Shown: piece by piece, positions 1 to 11,376 of the stretch
Numbering within the stretch: position 1 is the first letter of the stretch
Layout: each line of letters opens with the position of its first letter
Assembly (NCBI RefSeq): GCF_030272615.1
Contig: NC_081407.1
Coordinates: 265,063,074-265,127,073 of the forward strand
Source of the DNA: Cryptomeria japonica
Lineage: Eukaryota; Streptophyta; Pinopsida; Cupressales; Cupressaceae
DNA length: 64,000 bases
Reading direction: 5' to 3'
The notes under the pieces: model-generated
Databases searched by the model: none
Seen by the model: only the letters and a program-made list of their open reading frames with translations
Told to the model about the DNA's origin: nothing
Program-made: the position numbers and the translations under genes

Positions 1-2614
1 ACGAAGGTTTTTAATGCCAACTCCTCCTTATTCTTTAGGTTTTCATATCTTGTCCCAAGGTACGAGTGATATTTTACGGTTGTCATTAGCACCTTGCCAA
101 AAGAAAGTCCTGAGATGCTTGTTGAGCTCTGCAAGTTTAGAAGAAGATAAATGTTGACAGGAGAGCTGGTAAATGGGCATAGTTGACAAGACCGATCTAA
201 CCAAGGTTGCCCTACCTGCAGATGAGAGCCATTTTCTTTTCTAAGTGTTAATCCTAGACTTGATTTTATCCACCAAGTTGTCCCATAATTTTGAGGGTCT
301 TCTACCCTTGTCAAGGGGAATGCCTAGGTATTTGCAAGGAAGAGTTCCTTCACTAATTTCCAGGACATTGCAGATCACTTTTCCTAAAGAGGGGTCTATG
401 TTGAACATAAAAACTACAGACTTAGCTAGATTCACCTCTTGACCCGAGGCTAGCATATAAGAATTAAGGATGCCTTTGAAGGCACTAGCTTCCCTTACAC
501 TTCCCTGCCCAAAAAGCATCGTGTCGTCGACAAATTGCTAGTGGGCAAAGGGAGGGAGGCCGCTGGTAATGGGGATTCCTTAGATCCCACCTTCCTCTTT
601 GGCCTTAGAGATGGATCTACCAAGGGCTTCAACCATGATGATGAAGAGGAAGGGGGACATAGGATCTCCTTGCTTGAGCCCTCTCGAGCTGCTGAAGAAA
701 CCTTCCGGGGAACCATTAACCAAGACAGAGAATTTGGGGGTGGATATACATTCAAAGATCAGGTTGATCCAGGATTTGGAAAATCCAAAGGCCTCCAAGC
801 ATTTACATAGGAAGGACCAATCAACTTTGTTGTAAGCTTTGCTTATGTCTAATTTGACTAGCATACTTGGGGCCTTGTTGAGCTGGATTGAATGAATGGC
901 CTCTTGGGCTATAATAACCCCATCATAGATTGATCTATCTACTACGAAGCTAGTTTGTTCTTCACTAATGATAATGGGGAGAAGATTCTAGAGTCTGGCT
1001 GCTAGGGTTTTGGTTAAGAGTTTGTATAGAGTGTTGCAAAGGGCTATTGGTCTGAAGTCATTATAGCTTTCAGGATTCTCTTTTTTGGGGATGAGAGCTA
1101 AGAAGTTATTGTTGATTTCTTTGAGAATCTTACCAGAGTTCCTAATACCTTTTAAGGCGTCTGTGATCTCTGTCCCCATAAAACCCCAACATTTTTGGAA
1201 AAAGCTAGTGGGGAAGCCATCTGGGCCCGAGGCCTTGTCTGGATTCATCTTCATAAGGACAGATTTAATCTCCTCCTCAGAGAATTTCTTTGACAGGATA
1301 TTGTTGTGGTCATTGTTAATGAGTTTTGGAAGATTCTTGATAATATTGAGTTGGCCTATGAGGTTGGAGCCTTCAATATTATTTAAGATTTTATCAAAAA
1401 ACCTTGTTGCCTTGGAGGCAACATCATCTGGTTCAGATAGGATGGAGCCCTGGCAATTCTTAATTTTAGAAATTCGATTGACCCATCACCTCTGCTTAGT
1501 ACTATTGTGGAAAAACTTAGTATTTCGGTTCCCATCACTCAGCCAAGTCTCCCTCGATTTTTGTTTCCAAAAGATCTCTTCATTTGAGAGTGTCTTTTCA
1601 TACTTAGAGAGTAAAGCCTTTTCTTTGAGGAAGAGATGTTCATCCATCCCCTTCTCGAGAACCTCAATGTTAAAATTCTTCAGATCATTTTCTATTAGGA
1701 GTTTTTTTATCAAAAATATTTCCAAAATTAGTCTTGTTCCATTCTAAGAGATTCCTTTTGATAAGCTTTAACTTGCTTGTGATAATAAACATCTTCGAAC
1801 CAAAGAAAACAGAGCTTCTCCACCAGTTCTCAATTAAGTTTAAAAAGTTATCATCTCTAAACCACATGCTCTCAAATTTGAAGGGACATTTTTTAGGGGA
1901 GTGGTCAAATAATAAGTTTAGTTGGAGTGGGAAATGGTTAGATCCTGCTAAAGGGAGGGGTTCTGCATTCAGGGTAAAGTTAAGCTCCGAGAGCCCCCCA
2001 TGGATAAAGAATCTATCTAGTTTCTCAACAATGTTATAGAAACCAAGCCTTCTATTGTTCCAGGTGAAGGCATTTTTTGTCGTCTGGATTTCCAACAGGG
2101 AGTTCCTATTGATCCAATGATTGAAATCTACAGTCGCTGGAGGAAGTTTGTTGCTACCTCCTCTTTTGTTTGCTACCATAGTGATATCATTGAAATCTCC
2201 CCCAATGATGCATACATAATTTGGGAAACTTCTAAGAAAAAACTCCAGTTCCACCCACACCCTAGCCTTATCCCTATTTTGGATAGGACTGTAAATGTTA
2301 ATCAATTTGAATCTTAGGTTATTTTTATAACTTACTACTTCTCCTCCCATCCAATTTTTCTTAATCTCTAAAGGTGTAAACAAGATGAATCTAGAGTCCC
2401 AAATGATGGCTAAGCCCCCTGAGGCCCCTGTAGAAGGGGAGTGCTTTAGCTGTTTAACACTTAGTTTTTTCTCAAAAAGGACTATCTCAGAGGAGTTCAT
2501 TTTGGTTTCTTGGATTAACATTATATCTAGTTTAGAATTAGAGATGCAGTGCTTTAAGATGCGATGTTTGTTAGGGGCATTTAGACCCCTAACATTCCAT
2601 GTTATGATTTTCAT
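1..2614 (-). pseudogene. LINE ORF2: AP endonuclease and reverse transcriptase, partial
   Basis: ORF2 nicks target DNA and reverse-transcribes the element RNA at the nick. The endonuclease domain (2614 down to about 1700) starts MKIITWNVRGLN and keeps the IQETK and GGDFND motifs and a SNHFPL segment (canonical SDHxPI). The RT follows in pieces: PDKASGPDGFP near 1240, FRPIALCNTLYK near 1050, a DISKAYNKVDW block near 840, SRGLKQGDPMSPFLF near 670, and the catalytic FVDD box near 520-540. The post-RT region (AGRATLVRSVLS, near 215) continues to the window edge. Frameshifts near 1480, 980 and 540 and stop codons near 50 and 990 inactivate it. The start codon overlaps the ORF1 stop as ATGA (2611-2614). 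Confidence 0.88.
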
Positions 2615-4604
2615 GGCTCTCTAGGGAGGAACTTCCCCTCCCCCGCATTAAAAAGAGTAGATATTTTAGCCTGACCCTTGGCATCTCCATCCTTTAATCT
2701 TAGTTCAGCAAGGGATCTCCTACCTCTTCTCTTACTGTGTTTAGCACAGTCAGGAGAGTCTTTGCTTCTGTCAGAGCTGAGAATGCCTAGAGTATTTGGG
2801 TTATCATTTTCTAAGTTATCTAATGCTATAACTAGTTCATCTGTTTCTAAGTTGACTTTGGTAACATCCACTAGATTTTTGACTAAGAAATCCCTTTGTC
2901 TTTCCAACTCCTCATCATCACAAATTTCAGCAACCAATTGATCCATGAGGTCATTTACTACTTCTTCCCCTATAAAATTGGCAATGATGTTAACTTCCCT
3001 AGCTGCTCGATCACTCTCAGATTCTACAATTGTATCAGAAATAGCCTTCAAAGGTGGAGAGCAAGCCTTTGCCTCCTCAAAGCCCTCCAATCTTAATGCT
3101 AGAGATTGGTTGATCCTGCAAGGATGCCAATCCTGGATCCGGGGAAAGCCTATCCATCATTGCTAATTTCTCATAGGTAATTAGTTCCATTAAAGGGGGA
3201 GACCCCAAGGGGCTCAACTTCTCTGGTGGAATAAGAGAGCTAGATGATGACATATTTGTTAAATCAAGCTGCTCTTTCTAAGGGATAACCTCATTGATTT
3301 CACCATCTTCCAGATCTTGATCCCTGAGAAGAGAGTCAGCTGTAGGTGAATTTATAGTTAGCAGTGGAGGAAGAGGGGAACGAGAGGGCTTAATAGGGGA
3401 GCTATGAGGGTATAGGTCTAAGGTGAGATTAGGGTTATTATCAATCTTAGCCTGCTGGGGTGAAACCCCCTCCTTCCACAAATTTGAATGGTGCACCATT
3501 AGACATGAGCAACGATTCAGGGAAAGGTTTCTCGAAGGGGATCTTCCTTGGCATAGAATCTTCAAAAGAACCATTATAAAAGGGTAATTCTAGGGTTAAA
3601 CAAGATTTATCGCATTTCAGAGTTATAGGCTCTAAAGATTTAATGTTAATATTCATTTTAACAATTAAGAGCTGGTTAAAGAAGCTTAGGGCTGATTTTT
3701 TGACTTCTACAAATTTACCTATTTTGTTGCCTATTATTCTTAAAAAGTCATTATTTCACAGTTCTACAGGAAATTTATCAAGTGAAATTGCTCTATTAAC
3801 CATGCAGGAATTGAATTGAGATGGAAGAAAGAGAGGTTTCCATTCCCAACAATCAAACCCTAGACCCTTAAACGTTAATATATCCCCGTTTAACAATGAA
3901 TTTCTCAGACTCTGATTACCACATTCAATAGCTAAGAAATTATCAGGAAGGATGTCAATTTTTACCTAGTTATTGAAGGAAGATGACACCTAGTTGGCAA
4001 TTTGTTCAGACAGGATCCCCCAGCCTTTCCACTGAGCAAAGATCATTCTGTCGCTGCAATGCATTTGATACCTGGCCTGGGTATGATTATCAATTTCAAT
4101 GACTAACCCGTTAGGAGAAGCTGGGGAATTTGAAGGTAGATCTGACATTGGGTGCTCGACTTCCTTAGAATTGTGACAACCAGGGGTTTCCATATCCTCT
4201 GATAATTTACCCAAAGATTTTCATGAAGGAAAAATATGGCAAGCAGAGGAACTCTTTGACTGGTTAGGTTTTACAAAACCCTCCTCCCGACAATGACTGG
4301 AATTCCATTTGGGGCCATTTGGTTGCCCTAAAGCCCTGTTATTTCTGCGGCTCACCAAATGCCAATCCTGATCCCAGCCCTTGTAAAGAGGGGGGGGAGC
4401 CCTAACCGCATTAACCAAAGAGTATTTTGTTTTTGCAAAGAAGGCCTCTTGATCGCGGGTCCGTGATATGACCCTACCAAGATCCCCAGTCCTGGAGTTA
4501 TTAGCCAAAACAACGAAATGATTTGTAGAGCCTCTATAATTTCCCCGCGACGGATAAGAACGCTCAAAAAATGATGTCGATGCATTGCATCGCTTTTTTC
4601 GCAC
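2611..4604 (-). pseudogene. LINE ORF1: gag-like RNA-binding protein, decayed
   Basis: This region lies directly upstream of the endonuclease, where plant L1 elements encode ORF1. Several overlapping frames together give a protein of the expected size, interrupted by stops (for example near 3100, 3740 and 4215). The middle part (about 3450-3970, minus) contains a stretch ending in a GLGFDCWEWKPLFLP segment that resembles the DUF4283-type domain of plant ORF1 proteins; the match is by eye. I did not find a clear CCHC zinc knuckle here, unlike in the second LINE. The last block (3090-2611) is acidic and then basic and ends exactly on the ORF2 start. Confidence 0.65.
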
Positions 4605-4620
4605 GCAAAGGCATTTTCGT

Positions 4621-7330
4621 AGAAAAGCTAATATTGTAATTATGTTTTAGGGATGACATATGAATGCAATTATAATTGCGATGCATATAATAGTGATATA
4701 GGATCTATTTCAGACAATAGGAAAACTATTAAATTAATGCTTCGATGTAATTATCCTAAGATATATAAATTTGAGAGTGATGCAATTTGAGTTGCATTCC
4801 AATCATTGTGTGGTTTCATCAGAAGATCATATGTAGTGTGGGAGAGTGTTGAAGGTTGATTAGATCATCTGCAAGTTGAATTATTATTTTTGAAGGTCCG
4901 CAATCCATTTGTTTTTTTCTAGTGGGACTAATGTTTCACCTCTGAGTTGATGTTCAAATCCTTGTGTTTAGGATTGGTGTCTCCAATAGGTTGGTGCCTA
5001 TAAAAACAATAGGGGACTAGTGTCTTTGGTAGGTCGGTGCCTATTTCATATTGTAAGTAATTCGTTATTTTGTGAGGTTGAATTTGGGTACTAGTAGATT
5101 CAAGAAACTATTCTCACCATGGTTTTTCTCATCTTGGGTTTCCATATATGTCTAGTGTTCTTTATGTGGATGTGTGCTTTTGTGTACAATTAAATATATT
5201 TGTAAGAGCTAGATTGATATTTTAAGGTTGACGTTTGGAGAAGTTATTAATGTCAATTAATGTTTAATTAAGTTGAAATTGGGATATATTGATTCACCCC
5301 CCTTCATATATATGCTGGTATATAAGATAAACATAACACTGAATAAATAAATAACCACAACAAAGTAAATAATAGGTAGACTCATTGTAAAGGAATCTGT
5401 AACATAATTAAAATTAGCAAATCTTACTTCAACCTTTTTGACCTAACAAATCACATCGTGTACATTTTGGGTTTCCTTCCCGAGTAAATTAGCAAACAGG
5501 ACGAAGTAGAGGACACTAACAATAAAAAATATAGAAGACAATGTCAATGTTTTCAATGATGCCTTTCAAATTGTGATAGGGGTTTTCATCATAAATACTA
5601 TATAATAACATTACGATAAGTTTATTAGGTTGTATGGTTGGTTTCCTTTCTTTTTGCTATAGTTTTTGTCGCTGGAACGCCTGGTTCCATGGTGATATTG
5701 CCACTATTAACAGTTTTTATAGTATTGACATTATGATGGTTTATTGCTGGTTATTGCGCTTGTTGGACGAGATTGGTTTCGATCTTAGGTTATCCAATAA
5801 TGGCAAGCAGTTTTTGTTTTTGATTACTAGAGTAGGGATTGGCTAACTGCCGCGTGTCTGCGGTGTGTGTGCTGGTAATGCTTTTTTTTGTTTCTTTCGG
5901 GCCAGCCTCCGGTTTTGGTTGGTTTATAATAAAAAACATTGCGATAAATTTTTTATAGAGAAAAATATTGTAATAATTATTACAATTTTATTTTGCACAA
6001 CTATAATATTTGTGGCAAAAAAATGTCCAAAAAATTTAAAAAAAATATTTCACATTTTAAAATTTCAAATAATTTCTTACAAGATCCAAAACTTTTAATT
6101 AAACACATTGTAGAAAAATATCTTCTAGAATTTGTAAAGTTTAAAGTCTCACATCTTAATTTGAAAAAATATATTTTTTTCAAAATAAAAAATAACCAAT
6201 TCTAATTATTCAACAAATATATTATTAATAATCAATTAAAACTTCATGATTGCAATGGCCAATGAACATTAATAAATTAAAATTCAACTACACATTTTAA
6301 TTTACTTTTGTAGATTTCAATTGTAGACCTACTATTTTAAATACACATCTTTCTATTACACATTTTAACTCATCTAGATTGCAATGTAAATTTTACTCAT
6401 GGTATCTTAAATACACATGTTTCAAAAGTAGATTATTATATTTATTAAAAAAAATTAATTTTCAATTTATGTAGATTATAATATATAATTTATATTTATA
6501 TTTTAGATAGGTGTAGATAATTTGTCAATGTAGATTATTATATATATTTTAAAAGTATTTACGGTAGATGTAGATGACAATTTCGATTTGAATTGTACAT
6601 ATTATTTTAAAAAATTGAAAAATAAAATAAAATATGACAAATAATGTCTAAAATAAATTAAAATAGTCTAATATAGAATAATAAAATAATATGGATTGGT
6701 GTTAATCTCATAATGTTGTTGTGTCTTTATTGATCTATATTTCTCATTTTTTTTTTATGTTATAAATATCTCATCATCTAATTACATAGAATTTGATATC
6801 TTTTCACATCTTTTAAATAAATATATTTGAGATATCTATATTAATTATAAATTTTATAATAAAATTAAAATATTACAAATAACACATATAATCTAATACA
6901 TGGTATGAGCTTTCCACTTATCAATGATTGCAGTAAGTTTTTTGGGTTCAAATAAAGTTTTTTGGATTCAACTAATGTATTTTTATTATTAAGATTATTT
7001 GATTCTTCCTCTTCCTAATCATCACTCTCTGATCATCCATAAAAAAAAGGCACACAATTGAATCCAAAATTAAAAAATGCACACAATTGACATACAATTG
7101 AATAAAAAAAAACTTATTATATAATCTAAATGAAAAGAAAATGATGTCTATTTAGTCTTTTAAATAGATATATTTATATTATATTAATTATAATTTTGGG
7201 GAAATAAATGTCATGGATTTAATAAGCTTATCATAAATTAAAGAAAAAAAACGTTTTATAAGTCTATTTTGTATATCTATTCTTCCCACTGTAAATATGT
7301 ACAATGTAGGATAAATATTTCGCATACGCA
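4621..7330. other. AT-rich intergenic sequence
   Basis: No gene is supported here. From about 5950 to 7300 the sequence is very AT-rich, with runs of A and T and dispersed GTAGATTATAATAT-like strings. Short open frames in this part have no recognisable motif and reflect low complexity. The stretch 5630-5850 is less AT-rich but I do not recognise it. A degenerate LTR fragment is listed separately at 4847-5310. Confidence 0.6.
4847..5310 (+). repeat. Degenerate Copia-like LTR fragment
   Basis: It begins with TGTTGAAGG and contains CATGGTTTTTCTCATCTT followed by GGGTTTCCAT, a motif commonly seen near the 3' end of plant Copia LTRs. The solo LTR at 31538-39367 has the same motif near 39183-39213. 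It also shares a GATTCACCCCCC string (near 5291) with that LTR (near 39322). No clean 3' end or target-site duplication was found, so the boundaries are approximate. Confidence 0.4.
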
Positions 7331-7417
7331 GGGGACAGGCCGGTCTCCCATCCGTATCATTATTTTTATTTGAATTTTTCTCCCAAACCCTTGGAGTCTC
7401 TGCAAATCATAGAAGAG

Positions 7418-8664
7418 ATGCAGGAAAACCCAGTTGATTCCACCAAGCGACAGCCTTCAACCAGGTACTAACTTCTTTTTCATTATTTCAATCAAATTTT
7501 GTGATGGTGGACTTGTTTGAAAATGTTAAATTAGAGCTGTGATTTTATTTTTCCAATTTGGAAGAGAGGGTTTCATTATATCTTTCAATATTTGAATTTG
7601 CATAATTTAGGTGGTTAAATCAATTTCAAAGAATTCTCGACTGAATAATTTCTTAGAATAATTCCATTCTTTATTGACTTTTGAGGGGTTGATTTGAGTT
7701 AAACGTGTTTGTTATGTATATGTGTATAACAACGTTAAAAATATACGTGCAGGTGTATATGTAATGTATACGTGTATACACAGATATACGCCTGTGTGTA
7801 GCATTGTTTTCATGCCTAAAACAAATGTTTTACAAAATTTAAACTCGAAAACTGGTTGCAGGTTTCAGACTATAGTATCATTATTAGTTGACTGCTCGGT
7901 TGACACTGCATCCCGTGGATTTCCAAGCTTAAGCTACAAATGTTACCAATTTATATTTAAAAGCGGTAATAGTAATAGCAAATCTGCTCATAAATGAGCC
8001 CTTGTATGCCAGTTGCACCTTTCCTTTATCCTTTTGAATGCCAACGTGGACTCTGAGAGTACGTTGATTTGTAAGGTTTAGTCTACTTCCAAACTTAGTC
8101 ATCAGGTCGAAACCTAGCGTTACAAGATCTAAACAGTACATAAGATATTAAGCTAATCGATAAAGTCAAATCCTTTTGGAAATGAGGTTGTTATACTCCA
8201 AATTGGCATCTGCTTGGGCGTGACAGTACAAAATGACCTCTATTTACCTTTACCCATCATGTGTATATGTGTGAATGTATATAACGATTTCTATAGGGTG
8301 CACCTATTTGTCAGATTGCTTCAGATCTTACTGTACTTTCAATGTCAAATTGATCCAAAAAATCAATTCAATTCTAAAATTAGATGATTGGTTGTTTTTC
8401 CATTCAGTCAAGGAAAGACTAGTATTGGAGTACCTTTACAAGAATGAATTGCATTTTGTCAGTATTGGAGCTTAATGAGCTTGTGCGCATGGTTGTTAAT
8501 GACTTGGGATGATCTGGAGCATCTTGGGGAAGAAGACCGCAACTGACAGAAGGTTTTCGATTTTGAGATCTGCTGAAGTCACTGCTTGTTACAGGTGGCG
8601 AACTTGCATGTTTGCCCCGGATGAAACAGGTGAACTCATGTTTGCCCCTTGGTGGAACTGGTGA
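7418..8664 (+). CDS. Candidate two-exon host gene encoding a 38-residue protein
   Basis: Exon 1 coding part is 7418-7464 (ATG, 15 codons plus two bases), ending CCAG before a GTACTAAC donor. Exon 2 is 8595-8664, after a pyrimidine-containing acceptor (GCTTGTTACAG), and ends in TGA at 8662-8664. The join keeps the frame and gives a small protein starting MQENPVDSTKRQPST, then WRTCMFAPDETGEL, ending in a tryptophan-rich tail. The upstream 90 bases look like a 5' leader. I do not recognise the product and assign no function. It is the only stretch in the window with gene-like exon structure and no transposon signature. The prediction rests on splice consensus and codon flow only; an alternative is chance. 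Confidence 0.45.
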
Positions 8665-9359
8665 ACTCACTAAGGGGCAAAACTATTCTTGGAATGTGAA
8701 GGGTTTCAACTTCTTGGCATTAGTTTGTGTGTATGCATTCTTGGGGGGATGTGAAGGGGGCTATGTCAAACACGTTTGAAAAGGGAGCAAAGGTTGGCAC
8801 TCATGTTTACCACTTGGAGCAAAATGTTTTGCAAGCCATTGTCATGCTTAAGCAGGGTTTTGGAACTGGATTGTGCTTTGTAGATTTTATCAGTTCTTGG
8901 AACTTCTTGTGAAGGTTGGTTGGTCATATTCAGACCTTACTACATTGTACTTGGTTGTTGTGTAGTGGAGATGAGGGGTTTATACAGTATTTGCTGGAGT
9001 TTTTCGCCTGTTTAGGGTTTATCCAGGTCAAATGTTGTGTTTGAGTCATTGTCATCCTGTACACTACCGCTGTTCTCAGGTTCTGTGTTTTGTGATGAAG
9101 TTCGATTGCAAACCAATGACTGTTACTTGATTAAGCAGCTGTTTGCTCTAATTTACATGTTTAGAGAGGTGTTTTGAGTTGTTACATGTTCAGAATCTGT
9201 TGCTCTAATTTAGATGTTTAGAGAGGTGTTTTGAGTAGTTACACGTCAAGAATCTTCTGTTGGTGAATTGTTTGGGAGTGTCTCACTATTAAATTGGTAC
9301 CAGAGCAGGCTGGAAACACCTGTAAATTTACATTTTTCTGTCATTTGGTCGGTTTCAAG
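8665..9359 (+). other. Possible 3' UTR and downstream region of the candidate gene
   Basis: No further coding signal is seen. The segment is of mixed composition with an imperfect local duplication around 9140-9250 (TTTAGAGAGGTGTTTTGAGT occurs twice). A TGGTACCAGAGCAGG string at 9294-9308 resembles a retroelement primer-binding site with one change, but no LTR is evident next to it. Confidence 0.4.
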
Positions 9360-10023
9360 CATAGTGCACAAACTCAAACTCGACTTAGACTTGGCAAATG
9401 AAAAATTTCGGACTCAGTTAAAACTCACAACTTAAAAAATTACCTAAATTTCTTTAAAAAAATAAATCTTATGCAGAATTCTGTTACTTAAATCATCATT
9501 ATAAATTACATATCTAGCAAGTTACAAATTATAAGATTTTACAATGTCCTCTTCTCCATTCTAGTGAAAATTGGGGAGAGGGTTTAGTCCTCATGTTCAG
9601 CTGTGGCTCCTCATTGGACCTAGAAGGTTACGCTTGTGGCTCCACCCTGCTACTAGATGGCAATGATCCACCGTTGCTATGTTGATGTCATCCAATCTAA
9701 TATCTCCTCCTTTTGTTGTAATCACAAAATCAACAATCTTGTCCTTTCAAACAAGAAGGGCTCCTCATCCTACATTGTCCAATTGCTATAGGGATCATTC
9801 TCATCCAAATGAATATACTCCTTTGATTTGTACTCCACCTTTTTTGTGCAAAGCCAAAGGTCATATCACACAAAAAATAGGTCATTGAGGCATCATTGAG
9901 TTAACTAATTGTGCTTCTTTGTGTGAATGCCATTAAATGAACTCCAGTTGTGCACATAATCAGAAGTGCTGCAAGATTGAGACAAAATTCAAAGGGCTAA
10001 CTTTTGAATATTTGGGTTGTTTC

Positions 10024-10158
10024 TGTTGGTGTTGGAAATAAGCCACACCTGGACCGACGATGGACTGGTCCAAGAGGGGCCAGTAGCTCAGTGGTAGAGC
10101 ACTCCAGCAGCATATGGAAGGTCCTAGGTTCGAGTCCTAGCTGGTCCATGTCTCAACA
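10024..10158 (+). repeat. 5' LTR of the TRIM
   Basis: 135 bp, TG...CA. Compared with the 3' copy it has CACCT instead of CACCC near position 26 and CAGTGG instead of CAATGG in the tRNA-like part. The primer-binding site abuts its end. Confidence 0.95.
10077..10148 (+). other. tRNA-like domain within the TRIM 5' LTR
   Basis: 72 bases fold as a tRNA-like cloverleaf. The acceptor arms GGGCCAG and CTGGTCC pair over 7 positions (one G-U), with a discriminator A. The D arm is GCTC-AGTGGTA-GAGC, and the T arm is CTAGG-TTCGAGT-CCTAG. The A box (TAGCTCAGTGG) and B box (GGTTCGAGTCC) match the Pol III consensus. The anticodon arm is irregular; if the loop is seven bases the triplet would be AGC. It is not a host tRNA gene, because it sits in the LTR in both copies. 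Confidence 0.75.
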
Positions 10159-10170
10159 TGGTATCAGAGC
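10159..10170 (+). promoter_or_regulatory. Primer-binding site of the TRIM
   Basis: TGGTATCAGAGC directly after the LTR end, complementary to the 3' end of initiator methionine tRNA in plant LTR elements. Confidence 0.93.
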
Positions 10171-10221
10171 CAGGTCCAGGCTAGGAGCCTCAAGCACACG
10201 AGAGGTGTGGCTTAAGGGGGG

Positions 10222-10356
10222 TGTTGGTGTTGGAAATAAGCCACACCCGGACCGACGATGGACTGGTCCAAGAGGGGCCAGTAGCTCAATGGTAGAGCAC
10301 TCCAGCAGCATATGGAAGGTCCTAGGTTCGAGTCCTAGCTGGTCCATGTCTCAACA
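10222..10356 (+). repeat. 3' LTR of the TRIM
   Basis: 135 bp; two substitutions from the 5' LTR. It is preceded by the AAGGGGGG purine tract. Confidence 0.95.
10275..10346 (+). other. tRNA-like domain within the TRIM 3' LTR
   Basis: Second copy of the tRNA-like sequence, exactly 198 bp after the first. The A box carries one change (TAGCTCAATGG); the B box is intact. Confidence 0.72.
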
Positions 10357-11183
10357 GTTTCCACCTCAATCTTCTCACCAAAAACCTGTAAATAAGATAT
10401 TGAAGAGTTTGTAAGCAAAAGCAACTAATATTTCATTAATAGTTGTAATTTGTAACTTGTAAGATATAAGACTTCAATTTTGTTACCTAGTTAAGTGGAT
10501 CTTCCTTGGATAGCTAGTGGCGAAGAAAATATTTTCCCTAGGGCTTGGTTATAATTTTGCAACTCTAATATAATGAAGTCTCTCACTTCAACGTCAGATA
10601 TCATTCTCTCAATGCATGTTGAGAGGGTCTCTATAAGCTTACCATTAGGATTTGTGAAACTATTAGAGAAGAACAACTTGCTGTTGAGAAAGTACCCAAT
10701 TGTGGGAATGGGTTAGAGTTGATTGTTCCACCTATGTTCAATGATCTTCCAAATGGGATTAAATTTGTCTCTATTCCCTCTTAAATAGTTTTTGATGGCC
10801 TTTTTAGCTGTAATGTACCCTACCTGATTAACATAATTAATCTATTTTAATATACTAAAATTGATTGAGAGACAAATCATGAAGCCGGTCATTGATATTC
10901 TTTAATATTTTAGTTATTAACAAGTGCTTATTTATTTTCCTCATTAGATGATTAATTTCCATTATTCATAGTTCTTAATATAGATATCAGACCTTGCTAC
11001 TACTTCGGTTTTAAGGGAGAAGGGTCTATGTATGCTACCAAAGCGCTTAGAGACAAAATATAATAGGTTCCCTCAAAGTTTATAGATCCAAGCCCTTACC
11101 TATCTTGGGTCTATACCCTCAAGGCTTATGGGTTGCTGATCCCCACCCTATCTTGGGACTTAACCTATTGCTTGGATTTAGAT

Positions 11184-11359
11184 TGCCCCTCTCTGGAACA
11201 TCTCATTCTCATCTTCTTAAATACTGACAGTAATAACATGATTTAGACTATAACTATACTAATTTCTTATGTGCCCCTCTCTGGAATATCTCATTCCCAT
11301 CTTCTTAAATACTGACAGTAATAACATGATTTAGACTATAAGTATACTAATTTCTTATG
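11184..11359. repeat. Tandem duplication, two units of 88 bp
   Basis: The unit starting GCCCCTCTCTGGAA occurs at 11184 and 11272, with only a few differences (AACATCTCATTCTC versus ATATCTCATTCCC). It lies inside the solo LTR. Confidence 0.85.
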
Positions 11360-11376
11360 TATTATGAATATATATC

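Larger units (their letters stand above)
1..4620 (-). mobile_element. L1-type LINE retrotransposon, 3' end outside the window
   Basis: Non-LTR retrotransposon read right to left: ORF1-like region, endonuclease, then reverse transcriptase running off the left edge. Coding similarity begins near 4604, which I take as close to the 5' end; I did not find a target-site duplication, and the poly(A) end lies outside the window. Stops and frameshifts occur throughout, so the copy is dead. It has the same domain order as the second LINE at 12388-25854 but differs clearly in sequence, so it is a different subfamily. Confidence 0.88.
10024..10356 (+). mobile_element. Complete TRIM/SMART-type miniature LTR retrotransposon, 333 bp
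   Basis: Two 135-bp LTRs (10024-10158 and 10222-10356) differ at two positions and flank only 63 bp. The internal part starts with TGGTATCAGAGC (10159-10170), the usual initiator-Met tRNA primer-binding site, and ends in a purine tract, AAGGGGGG (10214-10221). Both LTRs start TGTTGG and end CAACA. A perfect 5-bp duplication, GTTTC, lies at 10019-10023 and 10357-10361. It has no coding capacity and must have used enzymes supplied by another element. It sits inside the hAT transposase pseudogene. Near-identical LTRs suggest a fairly young insertion. Confidence 0.95.

Noticed and set aside
1085-1747. Plus-strand frame of 220 codons
   Set aside because: Antisense of LINE reverse transcriptase and linker; no plausible domain in this direction.
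8419-8670. Minus-strand frame of 83 codons
   Set aside because: Overlaps the second exon of the better-supported plus-strand candidate gene and shows no motif.
9294-9308. Primer-binding-site-like TGGTACCAGAGCAGG
   Set aside because: No LTR end lies directly upstream and no coding region follows; probably a relic or chance.
10077-10346. Two host tRNA genes in tandem
   Set aside because: They are exactly 198 bp apart within LTRs that have TG...CA ends, a primer-binding site and a TSD. The anticodon arm is irregular, so they belong to the TRIM.
10004-10414. Open frames of 136 and 64 codons across the TRIM
   Set aside because: They run through both LTRs and the tRNA-like domains and repeat the same peptide; they are by-products of the duplicated LTR.
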